A DNA stretch of 64,000 bases from NCBI RefSeq assembly GCF_030418295.1, contig NZ_JAUHQA010000001.1, forward strand, positions 1,054,001 through 1,118,000, written 5' to 3'. The position numbers were made by a program, and so were the translations under genes. The stretch is from Demequina muriae (lineage in GTDB: Bacteria > Actinomycetota > Actinomycetes > Actinomycetales > Demequinaceae). A model generated the notes under the pieces. That model was not told the DNA's origin, searched no databases, and was given only the letters and a program-made list of their open reading frames with translations. This document shows, piece by piece, positions 50,232 through 59,362 of this stretch. Each line of letters starts with the position of its first letter. The first letter of the stretch is position 1.

Positions 50232-51401
50232 TTACTCGGCCACGCCCGACTCGACCTCTTCCGCGGTCCAGTAGCCCGAGTCAACGAGCAGTTCCTGGAT
50301 GTTGTCCGTGTAGATGATGTCGGACTCGAGAAGGAACGACGGCACGACCTTCACACCGTTGTCGTAGGTCTCGGTGTCGTTGGCCGTCGGCTCGCCACCG
50401 GAGAGGTACGCGTCCGTGGCCGTGACGGCCTCGGCTGCGAGCTTGCGGGTGTCCTTGAAGATGGTCGAGAACTGCACGCCATCCGCAATGAGCTTGACCG
50501 ATGCGATCTCGGCGTCCTGGCCGGAGACGACCGGGAGGCCGTCAGCGATCGAGGGGCCGTATCCGGCGTTCTGCAGGGCGGTGATGATGCCGCGCGACAG
50601 GCCGTCGTACGGTGACAGCACGCCGTGGAGCTCGGTGTCGCCGCCCGTGTAGGTCGACGTCAGCAGGTCCTCCATGCGCTTCTGCGCGGTCTCCTGCTGC
50701 CAGCGCAGGATGTTGGTCTGCTCGATGTCCGTCTGGTTCGACGGGACCGTCAGGGTGCCGTCCTCCATGTAGGGCTCGAGGGTGTCCATCGCGCCCGCGT
50801 AGAAGAAGTGCGCATTGTTGTCGTCCAGCGATCCCGCGAACAACTCGATGTTGAACGGTCCCTCAGCGTCTCCCTCAGAACCATCAGCGTTCAGCACGCC
50901 CAGTCCCACGAGAAGCGAGGTCGCCTGCTGCACGCCGACGTTGTAGTTGTCGAACGTGACGTAGAAGTCGACGTTCTCGGAGTCGCGGATCAGGCGGTCA
51001 TACGAGATGACCGGGATGTCGGCTGCCGCTGCCGCCTCGAGCTGCGGCGCGAGCGCCGTGCCGTCGATCGCCGCGATGATGAGCGCCTCGACGCCGTTGG
51101 TGATCATCTGGTCGATCTGCTGCGACTGCGTGGGGATGTCGTCGTTGGCGAACTGCAGCTCGACCTCGTAGCCGAGCTCCGTGAGCCCCGACTCGACTGC
51201 CTCGCCATCGGCGATCCAGCGCTCAGAGGTCTGAGTAGGCATCGCGACGCCGACCAGGCCGCCCTCGGACACCTCGCCGCCACCGGCGGTCGAACCATCG
51301 GTGGGCTCTTCGGTGCTGCCAGCACCACCACCGCTGCATGCAGCCAACGTGAACGCCATGGCGGCGCCTGCGGCTGCGGCAAAGAACTTCTTAGCCTTCA
51401 T
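50232..51401 (-). CDS. ChvE-like monosaccharide-binding lipoprotein
   Basis: 389 residues. The lipoprotein signal (MKAKKFFAAAAGAAMAFTLA then AC) places Cys near residue 22. The mature part is a type I periplasmic-binding fold: GVAMPTQTSERWIADGEAVE, YDRLIRDSENVDFYVTFDN and LSPYDGLSRGIITAL are ChvE-type segments that ligate pyranose sugars such as xylose, glucose or galactose. AAGGAGGAGAT directly precedes the ATG (51399-51401). First gene of the operon; the promoter with a LacI-type site is at 51453-51482. Confidence 0.93.
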   Translation of the reverse strand: MKAKKFFAAAAGAAMAFTLAACSGGGAGSTEEPTDGSTAGGGEVSEGGLVGVAMPTQTSERWIADGEAVESGLTELGYEVELQFANDDIPTQSQQIDQMITNGVEALIIAAIDGTALAPQLEAAAAADIPVISYDRLIRDSENVDFYVTFDNYNVGVQQATSLLVGLGVLNADGSEGDAEGPFNIELFAGSLDDNNAHFFYAGAMDTLEPYMEDGTLTVPSNQTDIEQTNILRWQQETAQKRMEDLLTSTYTGGDTELHGVLSPYDGLSRGIITALQNAGYGPSIADGLPVVSGQDAEIASVKLIADGVQFSTIFKDTRKLAAEAVTATDAYLSGGEPTANDTETYDNGVKVVPSFLLESDIIYTDNIQELLVDSGYWTAEEVESGVAE

Positions 51402-51452
51402 ATCTCCTCCTTGAGATCCGGCCCGCAACACTGCGCAACCGTCGTGCCACTC

Positions 51453-51482
51453 ATTATGTTCACGTTCACATGAGCGAGTCAA
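51453..51482 (-). promoter_or_regulatory. Promoter with LacI-type operator for the sugar ABC operon
   Basis: Minus strand: -35 TTGACT (51477-51482), 18-bp spacer, -10 CATAAT (51453-51458), about 50 bp upstream of the binding-protein start. The spacer and -10 hold TGTGAAC-GTGAACA (51457-51470), a LacI-family-like site with central CG and 12 of 14 bases matching a perfect TGTGAAC-GTTCACA. A bound repressor would block the polymerase. The LacI gene at 51573-52574 is the likely regulator. Confidence 0.65.
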
Positions 51483-51572
51483 TTTTCTCAGGTCACGATT
51501 GAGTCACTATCGACGGCGGCCGACACATGAGCATTACCAGGGGTGATAACGATACCCATGGGGGGATCGACG

Positions 51573-52574
51573 CTAATCCGACACCCGTGCGGTGGTGTCG
51601 CGCACCACCAGCTCAGGCTCAAGCTGCCGCGTGGCAGACGTGTCCGAGCCTTCCAACCGGGCGACGATGAGGTCGACCGCGAGGCGTCCCACCGCAGCGA
51701 AGTCCTGTCGCACGGTCGTCAGCGGCGGGAGGCTGTGGCGGGCCTCGGAGGTGTCGTCGAATCCCACGACGGAGACATCTCGCGGCACGCTCCTCCCCGC
51801 ATCGGCAAGCGCGTGGATCACCCCGAACGCCATCTGGTCGTTGGCGCAGAACACGGCCGTCGCGGTCGGGTCGAGGCGCACCCCCGCCGCGTAGCCCGAA
51901 TCCGCGGTCCAATCGCCCTCGAGCATGTCGAGTCGCGCGAGGCGGTGCTCGGCGACCACATTGAGATACTCATCGCGACGCAGCTGGGACTCGGTGTAGG
52001 TGGGCGGCCCCGTCACATGCTGAATGCGGGTGTGGCCCAAGGCGATCAGGTGTTCCAGGGCCAGCCTGGCTCCTGCGCGCTGGTCGATCGACGCCGCCTC
52101 CCCTCGCGGCTCGCCGCCGGTGAGGAGATGGACGACGGGAATGGGGATGCGCAGCGCCCGCACCGCATCGGCGATGGACTGCTGCTGCGCCACGAGCGCG
52201 ATGCCGTCGACGCCGCGCCCGACGAGGAACTCCACCGCCTGGGTGACGCTCTCGCTCGTGGCATCCGCGCTCGTCATCAGCGTGTGGAGCCCCACCGCGC
52301 GTGCCGAGACCTCGATCGAGTGGAGCGTGGACAGCGGGCCGATGTCGGGGACCTGGGGGCCGATCATGCCGATGGTCTGCGTGCGCCCCGTCACCAGCGC
52401 GCGGGCGGAGAGATTGCGCCGGTAGCCCAGCTCCACGATCGCGGCCTGGACTCGCTCGCGGGTCGCCGGGCGGATGCCGGGAAAGTCGTTGAGCACGCGC
52501 GAGACAGTCTGATGCGAGACGCCGGCGCGCGCGGCGACGTCGTGCATGCTCGGCCCACGCGGACTGCTCACCAT
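51573..52574 (-). CDS. LacI-family regulator of the sugar ABC operon
   Basis: 333 residues. Helix-turn-helix SMHDVAARAGVSHQTVSRVL and hinge LGYRRNLSARALVTGRT, then a periplasmic-binding-like core (MIGPQVPDIGPLSTLH, VVHLLTGGEP, VFCANDQMAFGVIHAL, VVGFDDTSEARHSLPPLTTV). It binds a sugar and its operator. Same strand as, and 171 bp before, the ChvE-type operon. Confidence 0.9.
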   Translation of the reverse strand: MVSSPRGPSMHDVAARAGVSHQTVSRVLNDFPGIRPATRERVQAAIVELGYRRNLSARALVTGRTQTIGMIGPQVPDIGPLSTLHSIEVSARAVGLHTLMTSADATSESVTQAVEFLVGRGVDGIALVAQQQSIADAVRALRIPIPVVHLLTGGEPRGEAASIDQRAGARLALEHLIALGHTRIQHVTGPPTYTESQLRRDEYLNVVAEHRLARLDMLEGDWTADSGYAAGVRLDPTATAVFCANDQMAFGVIHALADAGRSVPRDVSVVGFDDTSEARHSLPPLTTVRQDFAAVGRLAVDLIVARLEGSDTSATRQLEPELVVRDTTARVSD

Positions 52575-52844
52575 TGCTCCCCCACGAGGTCACTGTAGTC
52601 GCAGCATCCACGTGGGAAGCCGGCGGATTCACGCGCCCGCCAGACACGATGCCCGCGCCAGCCGTCGAGACGGCGAGCGCGGACATCGGTGCTGGTGGTC
52701 GCCTCAGTCGTGCGTGACACGCTCCACCCGTCGCGCTCGAATGGCAACGACCAGCGCGCCGCCGAGGGCTCACGTTCGTCATCGCCTGCCACACGCAGTG
52801 CGCGCGTGCGACTCATCTCGAGATCCGCCCCCACGCCCGGCGTG

Positions 52845-54608
52845 CTACTCGTCCACATGCCCCAGATCGGGCCTGGCGACGAACCGCACGGAGGGCCGTG
52901 CTGCCGTGTGGAGCTCCAGCACGGTCACCTCATCGCCGGAGCCGCGCACGAGCGGCCCTGGCACATACAACGTCCGCGTGGGCGGCTCGCTCGAGTACCG
53001 CCCCACGAGCACTCCGTTGATCCACACGAACCCTCGCGTGAAGCCGTCAAGCCTCAGGAAGTGATCTCGGCCTGCTTCCGTCTCGATGGCCCCCGCCACG
53101 AGGACCGGGCCCACCACCGGCGCATCGGCCGCGAGCTCACAGGGCGAGACCGCAGCCATGCGCGCCGGCAGGTCGTCGAGCGGCACCGCCGTGGCGGTCC
53201 ATTCCTCGAGGGAACGGGTGCGCGTCCGCGGAGCGTGAATGCCCTTGAGCTCGCCGATGCGCGGGCCATAGTTGACACGGCCACGGTCCTCGAGCAGCAG
53301 CGACAGCGTGCCCGATGCGCGGGGAAGGGGAAGCGCGAGGCGCCCCGAGGTGCGGTCCAGTTCGCCGATGCTCATGCCATCGAGGCTCGCAGCCGCGCGG
53401 TCACGGACGTCGTCGACCAGCACCAGGGCATCGTCGGCACGCACCTCGGTCTGGAACTCCGCCAGCGTGATGCCTCCCCCGAGGGCGTCCAGCGAGGGTT
53501 CGCCCTGGACTGGGACGCGCGGGCCGCACTGGTCGAGGATGTCCTCCCACCGGTGCGCACGGTGCAGATGGACCTCGTGCTCGGGCGCGTCCTGACGGGC
53601 CGCCGGCACGCTGTCGCGAGCCTCCGCATGCCGGGCGATGACCTCGCGGAACGCCCAGTACTTGGCCGTGGGCGTGCCGTCCTCAGCAAGGGGGGCGTCG
53701 TAGTCGTATGACGTGGTGATGGGGAGGTAGGTGCCCTTGTGGTTCGCGCCGTTCCAGGTCCCGGCGTTCGTGCCTCCGTGGAACATGTAGAGGTTCACCG
53801 ATGCCCCGGCAGTCAGGAGCGTGTCCAGCTCCGCCGCCGCCTCGTCGGGCGCGGTGATGTGGTGAGGGCGCCCCCAGCTGTCGAACCAGCCGTCCCAGAA
53901 CTCCATGCACATGAGGGGCCCACGGGGCTGGTGGCGCCGCAGGGTGGCGAGGCGCTCGGTCGGCCGCGAGCCGAAGGTGGCGGTCCTGTGGAGCTCGGGA
54001 AGTCCCCCGCGCTCGAGCATCTCGTCATTCGCCTGGTCGCACGTCAGCAGCGGCACGTCGACCCCCGCGTCCCGCACCTGTGACGTCAGTCGCCGCAGGT
54101 AGTCGGCGTCATCCCCGTAGGCGCCGTACTCGTTCTCGATCTGAAGCGAGATGACGGGCCCACCTCTGGTGATCAGCCGCGGGGCCACGATCTCCAGCAC
54201 CTGTGCGTAGTACTCGGACACCGCCTCGAGGTATCGCGGCTCCGACCGGCGCAGTCCGATTCCCGGCATGGCGAGCAGCCAATCGGGGAGACCGCCGGAT
54301 CGCCATTCGGCGCAGATGTAGGGGCCCGGGCGCACGATCACGTGCAGGCCCTGCGCCGCGGCGAGGTCGATGAACCTCCCCAGGTCGCGCTGCCCATCGG
54401 TGCGGAAATCGCCGTGCTCACGGCTGTGGAAGTTCCACGCGACGTACGTCTCGATGGTGTTGAGGCCCAATTGGCGGGCCTTGATGAGCCGGTCCTCCCA
54501 CAAGTCGGGATGCACGCGGAAATAGTGCATGGCCCCCGAGATGATCTGGATCGGCTGGCCGTCGAGCTCGAAGTGCTCGTCGCCGATGGTGAACGTCCGT
54601 GCAGTCAA
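52845..54608 (-). CDS. Glycoside hydrolase family 35 beta-galactosidase
   Basis: 587 residues with the GH35 barrel: SGAMHYFRVHPDLWEDRL at the front, NTIETYVAWNFH, VIVRPGPYICAEW, SLQIENEYGAYG (acid/base Glu) and LMCMEFWDGWFDSWG (nucleophile Glu), NLYMFHGGTNAG. A beta-jelly-roll part follows (GFVWINGVLVGRY). It removes terminal beta-galactose. No signal peptide, so intracellular. The 270 bp between its stop and the LacI gene (52575-52844) show nothing I can name. Divergent from the second LacI regulator, with two operator copies between. Confidence 0.93.
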   Translation of the reverse strand: MTARTFTIGDEHFELDGQPIQIISGAMHYFRVHPDLWEDRLIKARQLGLNTIETYVAWNFHSREHGDFRTDGQRDLGRFIDLAAAQGLHVIVRPGPYICAEWRSGGLPDWLLAMPGIGLRRSEPRYLEAVSEYYAQVLEIVAPRLITRGGPVISLQIENEYGAYGDDADYLRRLTSQVRDAGVDVPLLTCDQANDEMLERGGLPELHRTATFGSRPTERLATLRRHQPRGPLMCMEFWDGWFDSWGRPHHITAPDEAAAELDTLLTAGASVNLYMFHGGTNAGTWNGANHKGTYLPITTSYDYDAPLAEDGTPTAKYWAFREVIARHAEARDSVPAARQDAPEHEVHLHRAHRWEDILDQCGPRVPVQGEPSLDALGGGITLAEFQTEVRADDALVLVDDVRDRAAASLDGMSIGELDRTSGRLALPLPRASGTLSLLLEDRGRVNYGPRIGELKGIHAPRTRTRSLEEWTATAVPLDDLPARMAAVSPCELAADAPVVGPVLVAGAIETEAGRDHFLRLDGFTRGFVWINGVLVGRYSSEPPTRTLYVPGPLVRGSGDEVTVLELHTAARPSVRFVARPDLGHVDE

Positions 54609-54660
54609 GGCTCTGGTCTCGTCTCCTGTGGTGGTGCGTGCCCGGTCCTCGCCACGCTAT

Positions 54661-54716
54661 GTTGACGTCACCATCCTGGCGCGGTCAGTGAACCACGACG
54701 CGATGGTGACGTCAAC
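54661..54716. promoter_or_regulatory. Paired operators between beta-galactosidase and LacI genes
   Basis: GTTGACGTCACCATC (54661-54675) and its exact complement GATGGTGACGTCAAC (54702-54716) each contain TGACGTCA; the centres are 44 bp apart, about four helical turns, suited to DNA looping by a LacI tetramer or dimers. They lie in the 162-bp divergent gap. Confidence 0.7.
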
Positions 54717-54770
54717 CTCCGCACGGCATGGGCCCGCAGGGCGCCGAGCCGTGGTCCTAGACTTCGTCGC

Positions 54771-55832
54771 ATGACCGAGCACTCCGGACCGGCCCCGACA
54801 CCGGGGGTGCGCACCGCGGCACGGGGGCGCACAGGGCCGTCGCAGGCGGACGTCGCCCGCATCGCCGGCGTCAGCGGCCAGACGGTCTCCCGCGTCGCCA
54901 ACGGCGCGGAGAACGTCCTCCCCGAGACCAGGTCACGAGTCCTGGAAGTGATGGCGCAGCTGGGGTACTCGCCCAACACCGCGGCGCGGGCGCTCCGGTA
55001 CGGCGCCTTCCAGACCATCGGCGTCATCGCCCACAAGCTCGCTCGCACCGGCGAGTCCCGCACCACCGAGGCCGTGGTCGAGGCGGCCAGGGCCGCTGGC
55101 CACACGGTCACCCTGGTCGACGTCTCGTCGCCGTCGTCACGCGACGTCGCGGCCGCGGCGTCGCAACTGACGAACCAGGCGATCGACGGGCTCGTGATCA
55201 TTCGTGCTGAGCTGGAGAGCCCCGAGTCCCTGACGCTCCCGCGCGATCTGCCGGTGGTCGTCTCGGACTCGCAGTTCGAGGGCCACCTGCCCACCGTCGG
55301 CGCCGACCAGGAGGGCGGCACCCGCGCGGCCGTCGAGCACCTGCTCGGCCTGGGGCACACGACCGTGCACCTCCTCGCGGGCCCCGCCAGTTCCATCCCG
55401 GCCGCGCTCCGCGAGCGCAGCTGGCGACGCACCCTCGAGCAGCACGGTCGCGCGATCGCCACGCCGTACCCCGGCGACTGGACGCCCGCGGCCGGGTACG
55501 CCGCCGGCCACCGCATCGCGGACGACCGGGCGGTGACCGCCGTCCTGTGCGCCAACGACGAGATGGCCGCGGGAGTGCTGCTCGCGCTGCACCAGCGCGG
55601 CCTGCGGGTGCCGGAGGACGTCTCGGTCGTCGGCTTCGACAACGTCCCGCTGGCCGAGTACTTCTGGCCGCCGCTCACCACCGTGAACCAGGACTTCGCC
55701 GCCATCGGCCACGAACTGGTGGCGTCCCTGCTCGCACGCATGCGCTCGACGGAGGAGTCGGAGCCGCAGCGCACCATCATTCCCGCAGAACTGGTCATTC
55801 GATCCTCGACCGGCGCGCCCGGCGCGCGCTGA
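54771..55832 (+). CDS. LacI-family regulator of galactose genes
   Basis: 353 residues. Helix-turn-helix SQADVARIAGVSGQTVSRVA, hinge LGYSPNTAARALRYGAFQTI, then a sugar-binding core with VVSDSQFEGHLPTVGADQEG, LCANDEMAAGVLLALHQRG and SVVGFDNVPLAEYFWPPLTT. Likely repressor of the divergent beta-galactosidase gene, and through a third operator-like site at 55943-55957, of galK and the galE genes. Confidence 0.9.
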   Translation: MTEHSGPAPTPGVRTAARGRTGPSQADVARIAGVSGQTVSRVANGAENVLPETRSRVLEVMAQLGYSPNTAARALRYGAFQTIGVIAHKLARTGESRTTEAVVEAARAAGHTVTLVDVSSPSSRDVAAAASQLTNQAIDGLVIIRAELESPESLTLPRDLPVVVSDSQFEGHLPTVGADQEGGTRAAVEHLLGLGHTTVHLLAGPASSIPAALRERSWRRTLEQHGRAIATPYPGDWTPAAGYAAGHRIADDRAVTAVLCANDEMAAGVLLALHQRGLRVPEDVSVVGFDNVPLAEYFWPPLTTVNQDFAAIGHELVASLLARMRSTEESEPQRTIIPAELVIRSSTGAPGAR

Positions 55833-55942
55833 CCCCAGCGGCACGCCCCCACCACCGCGCAGGACCCGCCATCCGCGCTAGGCTCGACTGTAACCGGTCC
55901 CAGTCGGACGCCATGCCGGTTGAGGCTCCTCCCGCGGGGGTC

Positions 55943-55957
55943 GATGGTGGCGTTAAC
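55943..55957 (+). promoter_or_regulatory. Third operator-like site, upstream of galK
   Basis: GATGGTGGCGTTAAC matches the operator GATGGTGACGTCAAC at 13 of 15 bases and lies 170 bp before the galK start. The rest of the 295-bp gap (55833-56127) shows no gene. Confidence 0.5.
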
Positions 55958-56127
55958 ATGGAGCCGCGCGGAGCCGTCTGTGCGAAGCGGGACCCGGGTG
56001 GGCGGCGGTCACCGATGTCGACCGAGGATGATCGCACCCGACGCGTGGCGCTCTCGCTCGCCGACGAGTGACATGTCCCCAAGATCCAGCGACGCCCACG
56101 CGCGCGCCTGACAGAGTGGAGAGACGC

Positions 56128-57288
56128 ATGAACGAGCAGGTCACCGTCATGGAGAACGCGTTCGCGCAGGCCTTCGGACGGCGCCCCGACGGGGTGTGGT
56201 CGGCCCCCGGTCGCGTGAACCTCATCGGCGAGCACACCGACTACAACCACGGATTCGTGCTCCCGTTCGCGATCGATCGCCGCACGGTCGCCGCCGTCGG
56301 CCTCCGAGACGACCGCGTGCTGCGGGTCCGCTCCACCTTCACGGACGAGGAGGCGTCACTCGCGATCGACGACCTTGCGCCGCAGGCCATGGCCGGGTGG
56401 AGCGCCTACGTGCTCGGGGTCGCCTGGGCTCTGGCGGACGCCGGTCACGACCTCGCCGGTGCGTCCGGCCTGGACATCCTCATCGACTCGCGCGTGCCGG
56501 TGGGCGCGGGGCTGTCATCCTCCGCCGCGATCGAGTGCGCGGTGGCCGTCGCCTTCAACGACCTGTGGGAGCTGGACCTGTCCCCGCTGGACCTCGCGCG
56601 CATCGGCCGCATTGCCGAGAACAAGGCGGTGGGCGCACCGACCGGACTGCTGGATCAGGCCGCGTCGATGCTCGGCCGTGAGGACCACGGCGTGTTCCTG
56701 GACTGCGACACCGAGGAGGCCGAGCCCGTCGCCCTGCATCTGCGCGAGGAGGGCCTCGAGATCCTCGTCATGGACTCCCGCGTGGAGCACGAGCACGCCA
56801 CCGGCGGCTACCGCGACCGTCGCGAGTCGTGCGAGAAGGGCGCCGCCGCCATGGGCGTCGCGACGCTGCGCGAGCTGTCCGAGGCCGACCTCGACCGCGC
56901 ATCGGCCGTCCTCGACGACGAGACCTACCGCCGCGTGCGCCACATCGTCACCGAGAATGCCCGGGTGGTCGAGACGGTCCGCACCCTCGACGAGGGCGGA
57001 CCCCGCGCGATCGGCGCCCTGCTGGATGCCTCTCAGGCCTCGATGCGCGACGACTTCGAGATCACGGTGCCCGAGATCGACCTGGCGTGCGCCACGGCCG
57101 TCGCCCATGGCGCCATCGGTGCGCGTATGACCGGCGGCGGGTTCGGCGGGTCGTCCATCGCGGTGGTTCCGGCCGATGCGCGCGAGGCCATCGAGGCGGC
57201 CGTCACCGCTGCGCTGTCCGCGGCAGGTCTGCGCGAGCCCCACCTCTTCACCGTCACCCCGTCTCAGGGCGCGCGCCGCGACGTCTGA
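56128..57288 (+). CDS. galK: Galactokinase
   Basis: 386 residues of the GHMP kinase superfamily: APGRVNLIGEHTDYNHGFVL (galactokinase signature), VPVGAGLSSSAAIECAVAVA (ATP loop), and GARMTGGGFGGSSIAVVP near the end. It phosphorylates galactose released by the beta-galactosidase. ATG 56128 with GGAGA upstream is preferred over earlier in-frame starts. First of a plus-strand galK-galE-galE-kynU run. Confidence 0.94.
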   Translation: MNEQVTVMENAFAQAFGRRPDGVWSAPGRVNLIGEHTDYNHGFVLPFAIDRRTVAAVGLRDDRVLRVRSTFTDEEASLAIDDLAPQAMAGWSAYVLGVAWALADAGHDLAGASGLDILIDSRVPVGAGLSSSAAIECAVAVAFNDLWELDLSPLDLARIGRIAENKAVGAPTGLLDQAASMLGREDHGVFLDCDTEEAEPVALHLREEGLEILVMDSRVEHEHATGGYRDRRESCEKGAAAMGVATLRELSEADLDRASAVLDDETYRRVRHIVTENARVVETVRTLDEGGPRAIGALLDASQASMRDDFEITVPEIDLACATAVAHGAIGARMTGGGFGGSSIAVVPADAREAIEAAVTAALSAAGLREPHLFTVTPSQGARRDV

Positions 57289-57318
57289 GTCCACTGATCG
57301 AGCCTTAAGGAGTCACCC

Positions 57319-58296
57319 ATGGCCTGGATGGTCACCGGAGGAGCCGGATACATCGGTGCGCACGTCGTACGCGCCCTCGCCTCGGCGGGCATCGACCCCG
57401 TCGTGCTCGACGACCTGTCGAGCGGCTTCGAGGACTTCGTTCCCGCCGGCGTGCCGTTCGTGCGCGGGTCGGTGCTCGACACCGCGACCGTGGCCGCAGC
57501 GCTGCGCGAGCACGACGTCCGCGGCGTCATCCACTGCGCGGGGTACAAGTACGCCGGAGAGTCGGTGAAGCATCCCGTGCACACCTACCGGCAGAACGTG
57601 GAGGGCACGGGCACGCTTCTCGACGCGATGGCCGATGCGGGCGTGTCCCAGCTGGTCTTCTCGTCGTCGGCGGGCGTCTACGGCACCCCCTCGCAGCCCG
57701 TGGTCACCGAGGACACCGCGACCACGCCCGAGTCTCCTTATGGCGAGTCCAAGCTCGTCGCCGAGTGGCTGATCCGCGATCAGGTGCGTGCCACCGCCGA
57801 CTCCGATGCGCCGTTGCGGGCCACCAGCCTTCGCTACTTTAACGTCGTGGGCTCCGGCACCACCGAGGTCTACGACGCGTCGCCCCACAACCTGTTCCCC
57901 AAGGTCATCCGCGCCATCAAGGCGGGCCAGCCTCCCCTGATCTTTGGCGACGACTACGACACGGAGGACGGCACGTGCGTGCGGGACTACGTGCACGTCG
58001 AGGACCTCGCGCACTCGCACGTCGCGGCAGCGCGGATGCTGGACGCGGGCAGGCCGCTCGCGCCCGTGTACAACCTGGGCTCGGGCGATGGCACCTCGGT
58101 GCGGGAGATCGTGGGCAGCCTGCTCGAGGCCGCCGGCTCGGACCTCGACCCCGTGGTCAAGCCCCGGCGTCCTGGCGACCCCGCCCGCATCGTCGCCACC
58201 GGCGAGCTGGCCGGCGACGACATCGAGTGGAAGATGTCCCACACCATCCACGAGATGGCGTCGAGCGCGTGGAAAGCCGCCCCCGACGCGGACTGA
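57319..58296 (+). CDS. galE: UDP-glucose 4-epimerase (copy 1)
   Basis: 325 residues, extended SDR. WMVTGGAGYIGAHVVRAL at the NAD loop, HCAGYKYAGESVKHP, FSSSAGVYG, SPYGESKLVAEW (YxxxK), LRYFNVVGSG, and DDYDTEDGTCVRDYVHVEDL are all GalE hallmarks. It interconverts UDP-galactose and UDP-glucose. The ATG (AAGGAG upstream) lies 30 bp after galK. Confidence 0.93.
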   Translation: MAWMVTGGAGYIGAHVVRALASAGIDPVVLDDLSSGFEDFVPAGVPFVRGSVLDTATVAAALREHDVRGVIHCAGYKYAGESVKHPVHTYRQNVEGTGTLLDAMADAGVSQLVFSSSAGVYGTPSQPVVTEDTATTPESPYGESKLVAEWLIRDQVRATADSDAPLRATSLRYFNVVGSGTTEVYDASPHNLFPKVIRAIKAGQPPLIFGDDYDTEDGTCVRDYVHVEDLAHSHVAAARMLDAGRPLAPVYNLGSGDGTSVREIVGSLLEAAGSDLDPVVKPRRPGDPARIVATGELAGDDIEWKMSHTIHEMASSAWKAAPDAD

Positions 58297-58365
58297 CGCT
58301 GGAGGTCCGCGGTGTCCCCGCGCGGCCGCCGCGCACTCGTCCGCAAGCCCGCATACAGTGACCGC

Positions 58366-59358
58366 ATGACGTGGTTGGTGACAGGCGGAGCGGGCTACAT
58401 CGGCGCCCACGTGGCCCACGCGATGGTCGACGCGGGCCTCGACGTCGTGGCGCTCGACAACCTCTCGAGCGGACGGCGCGGCTTCCTTCCCGACACCGTG
58501 CCGCTCGGCTGGGTGTCGGTGACGGATCAGGATGACGTGCGCGACGTGATGGAGGAGAACGCCATCACGGGCGTGGTACACCTCGCCGCGTTCAAGTACG
58601 CCGGGGAGTCCGTCAAGCGCCCGCTGCACACGTGGCGGCAGAATCTTGACGGCACCCTGTCGGTGCTGGGTGCGATGCAGGACCTCGGCATCGACCGCAT
58701 CGTGTTCTCCTCGACTGCGGCCGTGTACGGCACCCCCGACGTCGATCTCGTCACCGAGGAGACCCCCACGCACCCCGAGTCGCCCTACGGGTCCTCCAAG
58801 CTCGCCGCCGAGCGAGCCATCGTCGAACAGGCGGCCGCGCGTCGATCCGCGGGCGCCCCGCTGCGTCACACCGCGCTGCGCTACTTCAACGTCGTGGGTT
58901 CGAGCGCGCCGGGGGTCTACGACTCGTCGCCGCACAACCTCTTCCCGCTCGTCATGGACGCGCTGTCTCGCGGCGACGCTCCGCGCATCTTCGGCACGGA
59001 CTACGACACCCCCGACGGCACGTGCGTGCGTGACTACGTGCACGTGGCGGACGTCGCCGCGGCCCATGTGGTCGCCGCCCAGGCTCTCGACAGCGGCGAG
59101 GACCTGCGCACCACGTACAACCTCGGCTCCGGCACGGGCACGTCGGTGCGCGAGATCGTGGACGCGTGCATCGAGGCCGCCGGGGTGGACGTCGCACCCG
59201 TGCTCACGGGACGGCGGCCTGGCGATCCGGCGCGCATCGTCGCCTCCGGCAGGCGCGCCTCGCACGATCTCGACTGGAGGATGCGGCACACCGTCCGCGA
59301 CATGGTGGACTCCGCTTGGGCGGCGCACCCCGCTGCCGGTGGCCCCGCAAGAGGCTGA
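58366..59358 (+). CDS. UDP-glucose 4-epimerase paralogue (copy 2)
   Basis: 330 residues, clearly homologous to copy 1 (WLVTGGAGYIGAHVAHAM, HLAAFKYAGESVKRP, FSSTAAVYG, SPYGSSKLAAER, DYDTPDGTCVRDYVHVAD). Full set of motifs, so it should be active; a different substrate such as a GlcNAc or xylose derivative is possible. Tandem duplication at about 70 bp is unusual. No galT accompanies them. Confidence 0.88.
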   Translation: MTWLVTGGAGYIGAHVAHAMVDAGLDVVALDNLSSGRRGFLPDTVPLGWVSVTDQDDVRDVMEENAITGVVHLAAFKYAGESVKRPLHTWRQNLDGTLSVLGAMQDLGIDRIVFSSTAAVYGTPDVDLVTEETPTHPESPYGSSKLAAERAIVEQAAARRSAGAPLRHTALRYFNVVGSSAPGVYDSSPHNLFPLVMDALSRGDAPRIFGTDYDTPDGTCVRDYVHVADVAAAHVVAAQALDSGEDLRTTYNLGSGTGTSVREIVDACIEAAGVDVAPVLTGRRPGDPARIVASGRRASHDLDWRMRHTVRDMVDSAWAAHPAAGGPARG

Positions 59359-59362
59359 CGGC

